Assembly: GCA_003427395.1 (NCBI GenBank)
Contig: BFEA01000002.1
Span: 5,625,851-5,677,482, forward strand
Direction of reading: 5' to 3'
From: Chara braunii
Lineage: Eukaryota > Streptophyta > Charophyceae > Charales > Characeae
DNA length: 51,632 nucleotides
The first letter of the stretch is position 1, and each line of letters starts with the position of its first letter. The translations under genes and the position numbers were made by a program. Under the pieces are notes generated by a model, which saw nothing but the letters and a program-made list of their open reading frames with translations, was not told the DNA's origin and searched no databases. This document shows, in pieces, positions 1 to 10,600 of the stretch.

Positions 1-104
1 TTTTTTTTGAAACATAGACGGCCTTGAGATATTATCATTGAGCTGACCGACCCCAGGCAATTCATTAGTAGCTGGTTTTCACTCATCAAGTTCCATCATC
101 TGGA

Positions 105-172
105 TTCGAACACAGCACCTGGTCTGTATTTCAACATTTCATGGGTGTACCCACTGAGCTAGGCTCTTGGGT
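105..172 (-). repeat. tRNA-derived SINE head (minus strand)
   Basis: Read on the minus strand this has an A-box-like TAGCTCAGTGGGTA followed about 35 nt later by a B-box-like TGTTCGAATCC, the internal RNA polymerase III promoter layout of a tRNA. The intervening GTTGAAATACAGACC recurs at 2.9-3.1 kb and 19.7-19.9 kb. It does not fold as a full tRNA cloverleaf, so I call it a tRNA-derived SINE rather than a tRNA gene. Confidence 0.6.
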
Positions 173-668
173 GATATCCGATTCTTCGGTCCTACCCCTT
201 TGACGATGTAACTTGCGAGCGGGCATACTTTTTTTGTGGTTTCCTGATGTACCTGGCCGCAATTTCGGCGTTTATTCAGTCGGAATCTTTCAGGCTTTGC
301 GGCCAAGTCCTCCTTCACCTTCGGTCATTTAAACCACCTGTGCGGGGCTCTCTCCACTCCTGATGACACGCACAAAAGACAAAATATGGTTGTGAATCTG
401 CTGATGGTCTAGCGGAAGGTTCATTCTTTTTTCTTTCCTTTCTAATCTATTGTCTTCTCTCATTGTACTCCCATATACTTTTTTCTTCTCTCAATGTATT
501 CTATATAGTTTTCCTTATCTTATTCATCCTCTCGCTACTCTCTTATGTATAGTATAGGGGAACACTAACCGAGCCTGGGGCATTTTTTTTTAATATCCAT
601 GTGATTAACCCCGAAGTATTTGCCCAGGGGCCTAGTTCAGTTAAAAACCAAAGTATTTGCCTGCGGGC

Positions 669-779
669 CTACCGTCTTCCCCCGAACATAACGCACCCTA
701 AAAATGAATGTATACAAGCTATATTTCCGCCAGATACACCCGAAATAAGAAAAAAAAAGGTGTTCGGGGGAAGACGATA
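669..779. mobile_element. MITE family 1 copy (TA-flanked TIRs)
   Basis: The termini are near-perfect inverted repeats: left ACCGTCTTCCCCCGAACA, right TGTTCGGGGGAAGACG. The right end runs into a TA. This is the 'CCCCCGAACATAACGCACCC' subfamily, about 110 bp with no coding capacity. TA target sites suggest mobilisation by a Tc1/mariner-type transposase (inference). Confidence 0.7.
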
Positions 780-782
780 ACT

Positions 783-845
783 CGGCTGGTAAGGCACAAA
801 AGTTGCACTGAGGAGGTCGTGGGTGCAATTCCCAATTGCCCTCAC
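783..845 (+). repeat. tRNA-like SINE fragment
   Basis: AACTCGGCTGGTAAGG resembles an A box and GGGTGCAATTCCC a B box, at tRNA-like spacing. It directly abuts the MITE at 669-779. The similar element at 12806-12882 on the other strand suggests a dispersed family. Confidence 0.45.
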
Positions 846-901
846 ATACGGTGCCCTCACATACGTGTTCTACCAGCTACTAGCTAGTGATAACCCGTTG
901 T

Positions 902-1372
902 TGTCCCCCCCAAGGCAGCATTGGCAGGACCTTGGGCGAACGTTGTTGATTGGTATCCAACAGCGATATTGACCATTATTTGTAGTGGGTTTTTAGTGGG
1001 TTTGGGTTCCTAGTGGGCGTGGGTTTCAGGTGGGTTGGGGTTATTAGCAGGTTGGGTTTCTAGTGGGTTTGAGTTTCTAGTGGGTTTGGGTTTCTGGGTT
1101 TCTAGTGGGCGTTGGCTTCTACTTGGCATGGTTTTGAGGTGGAACTCGTTGTGCCCCCCAAGCCGGCATTGGCAGGACCTTGGGCCAATGTTGTTGATTG
1201 GTATCCAACAGCGATATTGACCATTATTTGTAGTGGGTTTCTAGTGGGCGTGGGTTTCAGGTGGGTTGGGGTTTCGAGTGGGTTTGGGTTACTTGTGGGT
1301 GTGGGTTTCGAGTGGGCGTTGGTTTCCAGTTGGCATGGTTTTGAGGTGGGACACCGCGACCTAAAAAAATAA
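902..1372. repeat. Approximately 245-bp tandem duplication with GT-rich minisatellite
   Basis: The block with GGCAGGACCTTGGGC, TTGTTGATTGGTATCCAACA and GCGATATTGACCATTATTTG occurs at about 909-990 and again at about 1157-1240. Each is followed by degenerate repeats of GTGGGTTTGGGTTTCTA. It is non-coding. Confidence 0.75.
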
Positions 1373-1376
1373 TTAT

Positions 1377-1620
1377 GGGTTTGGCAAAGCAAAAACCTCT
1401 TCTTCGGTGAAGGCGTGATAAAGATTACCCCTTAAAGTAATCCTAAAAAGAAAAATCTGGGTTTGGCAGAGCAAAAACGTCTTCTTTGGTGAAGGCCTGA
1501 TAAATATTTCCCCTTTAGGTAAACCTAAAAAAAACAAATCTGGGTTTGGCAGAGCAAAAACGTCTTCTTTGGTGAAGGCGTGAGAAGACGTGATAAATAT
1601 TTCCCCTTTAGGTAAGCTTT
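1377..1620. repeat. Three tandem copies of an approximately 82-bp unit
   Basis: The unit begins GGGTTTGGCAGAGCAAAAAC, continues with TTCTTTGGTGAAGGCGTG and ends ATATTTCCCCTTTAGGTAA. Copies start near 1377, 1459 and 1541. The third has a small internal insertion (GAGAAGACGT). No snoRNA boxes were found. Confidence 0.75.
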
Positions 1621-2887
1621 CCCTGTTCTGAGAAACCTTTAGCGGTCGTGACGGGAACCTTTTTTTTTTTTTTTTTTTTTTGACAAGGAAAGACAGTCAA
1701 TTATATTCCAAAAAGAACTTCAGACCGAGGCCGGGGAAAGCTCACAATTCTACACGGAAATATGTGGCAGCTTCAGCCAGTTTAGCTTAATTATACAAAT
1801 CACTTCTACTACTGTCTACTCTAAATCCGCCTGCTTCCTCATATTTTCCTCTGATTTATGTCATAGCTTCACCAGTTAAAAAAAAAAGCCTCTCTGTGTG
1901 GAAAAGCCTTTTCTAGATCTGGATGACAATTTCTCTCCTGTCATGCGAACCGTTGTTTGGTCTTTTTTACCCAATTTTCATCTAGCCTACCAGCCGGGCC
2001 GCCCGGGTCACCTTGTTTTCCCGGGCGGTCCGGCCGTGCGAAGACCTAAGAAAGATCCCGGCCAAAGAAAGGAAAATCCAAAAAAAACTGAAAAAAAAAG
2101 TTATGCAGAAAAATGAACGGAACAACTGTTGCCTCAGGGTCACATTGATTTTCTTTAATTAATTAATTTTTAAAAAAAGTTTTTTTCTTATGTTTTAAAA
2201 TGCCCGGCCGGGTAAATGGTCCCCGGCCACTCTGGTACCCTATATTTTTACCCATTTTGAGTAATGCCTTCAGATACGGGTTAGAGCATCTCTAGATTCT
2301 CTACTTTTTTGGAAATTGCTGTTCGGGACTTTTTTTTTACCGTTTTAATGACAGAATTACCCCCTGTTTCCCCNGCCAATCTCACGATGCTCTTTTTTCC
2401 GAAAATGGGGCTGCGTCGAATTAAAAACGAAAGTTCTCTCTGTTTCTACTGACGTCTCTGACAATCTTCCTATATGATGAATGATATGTTTTGTAGCTTA
2501 TAATGTTTTTTTCCCTTCATGACAAACCTTGTTTCCTTTTTAATGACCGAGTTTCTATTATTTTGTGTTCCACTGTTTTGAGAAGTTGATGAAGAAGGTG
2601 CAGAATGCTTTAAGGAGGGTGAAGGGGAAAAAAAAGAAGAATGCTTTTGGTTGATGTGCTTGCTGCACGCTAGTCTCGGGCATCATATACGAACAAAAGA
2701 GAAAGGAAGAGAAAGTGGAAAGGCTTTTCGGTATAGTTTTATTAACGTTTTGGTTATGTTTTTTAGAATCTATGTCCTCTAAAACCTTACCTCTTTTTGT
2801 CTATATCCAATAATTTCTCGTTGACCACGACTTGTTGGAACAAGGCTCTCCACCGCTTTTCATCCTGTGTGCATTGGTTCAAAAATT

Positions 2888-3082
2888 AGGGTTTGAATGG
2901 ATCTATGGGGGTTTAAAATTAAGGCTTTGTGCACCCAAGAACTGTTGAAATGCAGACCCAAGTTGAAATCCGTAGTTTTAGGTTAGGGTTTTGATAGATC
3001 TATGGTGGTTTAAAATTAGGGCTTCGTAGCTCAGTTAGTACACCGAAGAACTGTTGAAATATAGACCCGAGTTCAAATCCGT
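2888..3082 (+). repeat. Tandem pair of tRNA-derived SINE heads
   Basis: Two approximately 95-bp copies share GATCTATGG.GGTTTAAAATTA, GAACTGTTGAAAT and CAGACCC. The second retains TAGCTCAGTTAG (A box, about 3027-3038) and GAGTTCAAATCC (B box, about 3069-3080). The first has lost the A box. They belong to the same family as the minus-strand copy at 105-172. Confidence 0.6.
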
Positions 3083-4539
3083 ATGATGATGGGATCAGAT
3101 GAACGATATATATCCTCCTGATTGATGAGTCGGTGAAACTCCGCCGAAACAGTTTCTGTCACAGCCGCTCGTTTGTTGTCTCCTCTTCTCCACTTCTCCC
3201 TCTCTTCCTACGTACGGTTTCCCGGCCAGATCTGTTTGACGATACATACATCACAGCCCCTCGTTCGTTGTCCTCTTCTCCCTCCCCTCCCTCTCTGCCT
3301 ACGGTTTACCGTAGGCAGCTCTATTTGTCGATATATTCTGGGCTACCTACCAGCTGGTCCACTCGGGTCTCCTTGTTTGACTGCGGTGGCCGGGCCGTGC
3401 AAGTACCAGTGAAGGGCCCAGCCAAAAATTCTGAAAAAAAAACTACGTAATGGACAAAAAGTACTCTGAACAGCTTTTGCCTCACGGTCACATCGAAATT
3501 CTTTACCGAATTTGTTTATTCTTTTTTGGCCCTGCTGGGCCACTTGCCCTGGCCACTCTGGTAGCCTATATTTGTGCAATCAGACTTGCTATCTTTCACA
3601 CTTCACATGTATGCAAACAGGTGGGCAGCAAACTGGCGACAAGCGCCCACTCAAACTCAGAGATATGGTAGCCGAGAACACAGTTCAGATACAAGTTCAC
3701 TTCAATGGCTATGGCGACACATCGCCCACACAACCCTCTGTTCGCACACACAGGATCACCCTGGATATCCCACACAGGATACTCTGTACACACATACACA
3801 CACACACTCGCAACACTCTACCTACAGCTATGGTGGCTATGGCGGCTGCTACCCTATCGCTATGGCTAAGCTCCTTCTCGCCCACTTCGTCCTCGGGCTC
3901 ACTGCAGACCACCTCGCACAAGTCGCTGTGGCAGAGCTTCCGCATGGCTCACGCAGGAATGAATGAATGGCTGGGCGCTGCCCTCTGATTTATACTTCTG
4001 TAGTTCGTTGGTCTGGCCCTTTCCCATGCCCGTAGTGCACACAGTCCCATGCGGTACTTGCTTGACTGGACTAGGGCTGACTGGGAGTGGGACTGCTGAC
4101 TCAGCACGTGTAGACTCTACCACTTGCCCACTTGCCTCAGCCTAAACGTGGGCAACTTCGAAAGGCCACTGCTAGGGCCTTCCGGAAAGCCGTGGACTTG
4201 GCCTTTCGATACTGTAGCAGCTACGACCTTAACCCTTCACTAGGACTCCTACCCGACAGGTCTACGGATCGAACCTCTACTACCTACGGACCCTACGACA
4301 GCCTACCAACTGTTACGAATACACAGGTCACGGGTTCAACTCTAGGGCTCGGCACAGATACTGTACACAGGTAAGGTGAGGACTAGGGATCGAGCCCTGG
4401 GATCTGCATCGGCTACTGCGAACAGGTGATTACCGTTTCATTTGTACTGTTTGACAGTATATTAAATGGTTTGAATCAATCTATTGCTTTTTTTTTTTTT
4501 ATCCTCATTTTGTGAGCTTTTCTGCTTTGTTGCTTGCAG

Positions 4540-4689
4540 CCAGTGCGCTACTGTCTTCACGAAGTCGAAGAAGAAGGTGGAGAAGGGAGTGGCTTTCCCC
4601 ACTTGTGTATCTGTCAACAATTGCGTTTGCCATTTCTCTCCGCCAGCAACTGACCAGACGGTGCTATCGGCGAACGACATTGTAAAGAT
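4540..4689 (+). CDS. EBP1 exon 1 of those visible
   Basis: The acceptor follows TTGCTTGCAG. An alternative acceptor lies 4 nt downstream (CCAG). The exon encodes ATVFTKSKKKVEKGVAFPTC and onwards to DIVK, and ends in AT before GTAAGA (phase 2). It corresponds to the EBP1 region starting about 60 residues into the protein. Confidence 0.88.
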
Positions 4690-7600
4690 GTAAGATTCAA
4701 CTGCCCATCTTTTTCTTTCGTCCTTGCTTTTTGTTGTTGTTGTTGTTGTTGTTGCTTGCCCTTTCTTTCTTTGTCTTTAGATCCCATTCCAAATTTTCTG
4801 TGTCTGCTTTATTATCTCTTTCGAAGGGTAAGTAATGAATGGCATTTGTTTGAGTGGCGGGTTGATGATACGACGTGCAAAGGTTGGAATCCTTTTTACT
4901 TCAGGCCAGGGGGAATGCTCGACCTTCTGAGCCACGTGGGCCGTTTGTCTCGATGGGATTGTAATGGTATTTGTTTGTGTGGCAAGCAGATGGATGACGA
5001 TAGTTTGTTGCTATAGCATTGCTATTGCTATATGATATTTATGTCTGCTCATGTGGTATGCATGATCTTTTGTTTGTATTTTCTGGCTCAGGATGGGTCT
5101 TTGATGCATAACCCCTGGTATTGATTGGTTATAGATTTTAGCGTGTCTGTGAGTCGATGCGATGTTCCCTGCAGATGCCATTCTCTCCTTGCTGTGTTAT
5201 TACCCTGAGCGTAATGTCGTTTTATCATGGCTGTATTTGGCCAGGATGGCGACTGTATACATGTTCATGATGAGGGAAGTTTTTATCATGGCTGTTATTG
5301 GTCACAATGGCGACTGTATACATGTTCATGATGAGAGTTTTGTTTGGGGTGGGGGAATAAGGTATATGGTATATGGTCANATCATGGCTGTTATTGGTCA
5401 CAATGGCGACTGTATACATGTTCATGATGAGAGTTTTGTTTGGGGTGGGGGAATAAGGTATATGGTATATGGTCAGAGATGTCTCTGTGCTGTGCCGTCC
5501 GTTGTCGTAATTATGCTTAGATTGGTGTTCCTGGTCGTGGCTTGTGTGCGAGTTCGTCGTTTTCTCATGGCTGTATTTGACCAGGATGGTGTCTGTATAC
5601 GTTCATAATGAGACGGAGTTTTTTTGGGTGAGGAATAAGGTCGTATGCCGTCAAAGAATGTTGCTTTGCTGTGCCATGTGTTGTCGTAATTATGCTTATG
5701 CTTAGATTGCTGTTTTGTTGTGGCGGCTTGTGTGTGCGTTCCCTTCTCTCTGTTGTTCGTTCAATACAGTGATCTCGGATGTCACATCGACGGTTTTATC
5801 GCGGTGGTTGCACATACTGTTGTCCTCCAAGAGCCAGGCACGCCAGTGGCTGGAAAAGCAGCAGATGTCATGCAAGCTGCTCAGACTGCTTCTGAGGTTG
5901 CTATCCGTCTCGTGCGGCCGGGGAAGAAGGTGTGTATGCAAACGTGTTTGTGCTTCGACGATATTCGAGTCGTATTCTATTTTGTTGGGACTTTCGTTTT
6001 TTTGAATTTGGACCGTTTCTCGATTAATGTGTGTCATCCTTGCGCAGGGGCCATGCTAATCTTCATTCTGTGTATTTCCAGTTTTAACGGATGTCCTGAA
6101 GGACAGAACTTTGGGTATTCTAGTGGGCCAGTGGTGTTGTAATTGTATTCTATTCTGTTGAAACTCTGTGTATTCTAGTGGGCCCAGCTCCACGGGCTCT
6201 CTCTGACCGGTCAGGTGCCCAACTGGGTGCAAAGTCCAGAGCTCGTCGAGGCAATCCCGGGAAGTCCAGCACGGAATCTTAAGAATGCGAGGATTCAAAA
6301 ACGTCGGGGAAAACAAAATCATTTTGAATGCGAACTTTTTTGTCGAAAAGTCGCTCTGACAATCTCTAGTACAGTCAATCGACAAGATCCCTAGCGCATT
6401 CAAACGAGAAGATGAGTAATATATCAAGTAAAGTAAAAAATAGAAGATGCACCCCTGTAGCACCTGTATACCCCTGTTAAATCCTGGATTTTTTTAACCT
6501 TGTTACCGTCCAACTGCATTTAACGAAACAAATAATTAATAATATTGAATAAAATAAGGGGAGATGCACCCCCATTGCCGTTGGTTGTGTGTTTGAGTCT
6601 TGTATGCGGATTACACACAGGCCTGGCTCCCCACTGTGTTTTTTCTCGGGGTGCGAAATCCGCGATGGGGAAAAAAAGCTCAGAGGTTCTGGTGGTTGTT
6701 TAGTGTTCGAAGTGGGTCAAGGGGGGGTAATTCAATATGGAAGTAAGGGTCCGTCTTCGTGTCTGGTTTGTCGTCTTATACAGGAGTCTACAATGCTTCT
6801 TCTGGATGTTGTGCTGGTGGAGGAGTTTGACAACGTTGATTTGAAACATCTGCAGTGGAACCTGGACAGGATTTTGTACTGTGGTGCAAAGATATTTTGC
6901 TGCTTTCCTGATATGATGTTATTGGAAGCGAGCAGCAAACTGCGAATCGTTTTCCTGGCATCGCTTAATTGGATGGGTAGGGAAGTCAAGTTTTGATTGG
7001 CTAGGGTATATGTTTGACGACGGCTTTCCCATGTCAGGTGTGCTATGGTTTCTATTTGCATTCATTCAATGTTGCATTCATTCGAAGAATGCGATGCGGT
7101 GACAAGCTCAAGAGGAGGATGATGAAACGCACTGGGCACCGACTCTCCGTGAGAGAGATGCTTGATAGGGCCTAGAAAACCCAATCCTGACTCCTCTCTC
7201 CCTTTCCCCCGCTTCGCTTTTCCCTTTTTCCCCATCCTGCGGACCGGGGCCGAACGGACTGATTGCCTTGTATGGTTGTGATCGGACCCGAAGGTGAACC
7301 GGTTATTGGGCCGGAGTTTAAGTGGCTGGATGTCACACGTGTGTAACTTCTAGTATACAGATCGGGAGTTCAAGCCGTAACAGGATCAGGTGGATACAAT
7401 AATGGTAAAGGATGGGAGGAGGGATAGGAGGGTATGCCATCATCCATCTTGCGAACGGGGGCTGAAGGGACTGCCTTGAAAGATTGCAATTGGACTCGAG
7501 GGGAAGCTGCGTATATAAAACCAGTCAGCCCATGTTGTCTGATAACGTTGACGTTTTGGCGTATTGAATGTGCTAATCTGTCCCACGTTTGCTAGAATTT

Positions 7601-10600
7601 TAACCGTTGGAAAGGAGGAAGAAGGATGAAACGCACTGGGCACTGATTAATCCTTTGTGATCGAGATGCAAAAAGGGACTTGAAAACCCATGGCCGACTT
7701 CCCTTTTATTAGGTGACCAGATTTCTTGGCTTTGTTGCTGTACTGGATTTGCTAATCTGTCCCACGTTCGCTAGATTTTTTAACCGTTGTAAACGAGGGA
7801 GAAGGATGAAACGCACTGGGCACTGATTAATCCTTCGTGATTGAGAGGCGAAAAGGGCCTAGAAAACCCATTGCTGACCTCCCTTTTATTAGGTGACCAG
7901 ATTTCTTGGCTTTGTTACTGTATTGGATTTGCTAATCATCTCCATGGTCGCTATAGATCTTTAACTGTTGTATACGAGGAAGGAGGATGAAACGCACTGG
8001 GCACTGACTAAACCCTTTGTGATCGAGACGCAAAAAGGGCGTAGAAAACCCATTGCTGACTTCCCTTTTCATGCATTTGAAACATTGTATTGGAGATAGA
8101 CTTCACTTCGGAGAGGATGCCTTGTTGTTCTTGAAAGACAAAGAACCTGTCCAAAACCAGATTCCAAGACGAATAGCCCCAGCGAATGTGCATTTCTGAG
8201 GGCTCTTTTTCCGGGTCGAAACGGAGGGGTGAAAATGGACTTCGCAGTGTCGGCAACAAGTCCGGCATATTATAATGGACACACTGACTGATTCATGGTA
8301 AAAGGGAGTTAAACACTGGAGAGGAATGTGTTTTCGCACTCTCTTTTCGACATAGAGAAAAAAGGAAACAAAGTGTGATAGGGAGTTGTCATATTGCACT
8401 GGGCACTTGAAGGGGGAAGAAGGATGAAACGCACTGGGCACTGATCTCTGTGATCGAGACGCGAAACGGGCCTAGAAAACCCATTTCTGACTTCTTATTC
8501 TCACATGTCATGAAAGAATTGAAGCAAGGTAGGTAGGTTGAAGTTCGGGATAACGCCGGGGCATTGACTTTGTGTTGTGGGCTAGAGCCTGTCGATCGTA
8601 GGGGAAGAAGGATGAAACGCACTGGGCACTGATCTTTGTGATTGAGAGGCAAAACGGGCCTAGAAAACCCATTTCTGACTTCTCTTTCTCACATGTCATG
8701 AAAGGATTGAAGGAAGGTAGGCAAGTTGAAGGTAGGGCCTTTGACTTTGTGTTGTGGGTGAGAGTGGCTTCGATTGGAACCTGTCGATTGTAGGGGAAGA
8801 AGGATGAAACGCACTGGGCACTGATCTCTGTGATTGAGACGCAAAACGGGCCTAGAAAACCCATTTCTGACTTCTCATTCTCACATCTCAGAAAAGGATT
8901 GGAGGAAGGTAGGTAGGTTGAAGTTTGGGATAAGGCCGGGGCATTGCCTTTGTGTTGTGGCTGAGAGCGACTTTGAGTGGAACCTGTCGGTCATAGGGGA
9001 AGAAGGATGAAACGCACTGGGCACTGATCTCTGTGATCGAGACGTAAAACGGGCCTAGAAAATCCATTTCTGACTTCTCATTCTCACATGTCAGAAAATG
9101 ATTGGAGGAAGGTAGGACGGTTGAAGTTCGGGATAAGGCCGGGGCATTGACTTCGTGTTGTGGGTGAGAGCCTGTTGATCATAGGGGAAGAAGGATGAAA
9201 CGCACTGGGCACTGATCTCTGTGATCGAGAGGCAAAACGGGCCTAGAAAACCCATTTCTGACTTCTCATTCTCACATGTCAGAAAATGATTGGAGGAAGG
9301 TAGGTAGTTTGACGTTCGGGATAAGGCCGGGGCATTGACTTTGTGTTGTGGGTGAGAGCCTGTCGATCGTAGTGGAAGAAGGATGAAACGCACTGGGCAC
9401 TGATCTCTGTGATCGAGACGCAAAACGGGCCTAGAAAACCCATTTCTGACTTCTCCCTCTGGCTACAAAGGGATTGGACGGAATTTCTTTCACCAAGGTA
9501 GGATGGGCTGCGGATTCTCGATGAGAGACGGATCGCTGTGATCGAGAGGCAAATCCGGCCTGGGAAACCCATTTGTGACTCGCTCTGGCCACAAAAAGGA
9601 TTGCACGGAACTGCTTTGACCATCTCTTCCAGATGGAGAAAGCGGGAAAGGACGTTGGCTGATTGAAGGGGGAGCAGGATGAAACGCACTGGGCACTGAT
9701 CTCCTCTGTGATCGAGAGGCAAATCGGGTCTAGAAAACCCATTTCTGACTTCTCCTTCCGTCTTGTTATTAAGCTGTCGAATGAATGGAATTCAATTTGT
9801 CGAGGGATGCAGACTGAAAAAGAAAAAGTAAAAGAGAAAGTAAAGAAAGGGATGCAGACTGGAGTTGGAGCTAAAGGGGAAGACCACTTTTGTTCTATGC
9901 TGCGGTCAAGGAAGGGATGAATGAGTCTAGAGAGTTTTCTCGTCAGAATCGTATCTCCTTTTCAAATGACATTGGAAAGTAAGACATAGTATGGTACAGT
10001 ACTACACATGATATTTTTGAGGAACAGGGACGTTTTGCATAGTAATAATTATGTGGAAACGTAGGCGTCAGGCGTAAGTATGTTTCCACTTTCTTTTGTT
10101 GACTGTAGGGGGAGGATGATGAAACACGCTGGGCTCTGATCTCTGTGATAGAGAGGCGAACTGGGCCTAGGAAACCCATTTCTGACTCCTCCTTTTGAGG
10201 TGTTTGGAGTTGTATATTTTTAGTTCAACGTAGGTGAACTGGAGTTTGTCGTGAAGGGCAGAACACCCACTGTATGCTTTGGATGAGGGGCTGAATGAGT
10301 TGCATCTCCTTATTTCTGTCGTATGTGATTTTCAAATGAAGTTGGAAAATAAGCTGCGGTGTCCTTCGGGACATCCGCTGAAATTGGAACGATACAGAGA
10401 AGATTAGCATGGCACCTGCGCAAGTATTGACACGACTAACTCGAGAAATGGTCCAAACGTTTTTAGGAAAATACGGTGCGGCATATGGTACATGGTCTTT
10501 CGTAAGGAACAGGTACATTTTTTTGTGTCATGTAATTACTGTCTTCTGCATCCGAGTAAAACGTATGGTCATTGTAGCGGTATTTGGTGTATCTTTCCGT

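Larger units (their letters stand above)
1..4539. other. Repeat-rich region without a recognised gene
   Basis: I see no convincing coding exon here. The N-terminal EBP1 exons expected upstream of 4540 could not be found, so they are off the left edge, too short or diverged to spot, or missing. The stretch holds tRNA-like SINE heads, one TIR element, tandem duplications near 0.9-1.6 kb and 2.9-3.1 kb, a poly-T run near 1660-1681 and a single N at 2374. Confidence 0.6.

Noticed and set aside
1112-1372. Short open frames in GT-rich repeats
   Set aside because: They come from the GTGGGTTTGGGTTTCTA minisatellite, with overlapping frames on both strands.
9091-9742. Minus-strand open frames of 100-147 codons over the snoRNA array
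   Set aside because: Their repeated peptides (MGFLGPFCLSITEISAQCVS) are the reverse translation of the snoRNA units.
7111-10192. CRISPR-like array of direct repeats and spacers
   Set aside because: Repeats are 85 nt with C/D boxes and guides, spacers are themselves similar, and the context is a eukaryotic intron.
10360-10464. Functional U6 snRNA gene
   Set aside because: ACAGAGA is intact, but the internal stem-loop is disturbed and no USE/TATA promoter is visible upstream; kept as a pseudogene.
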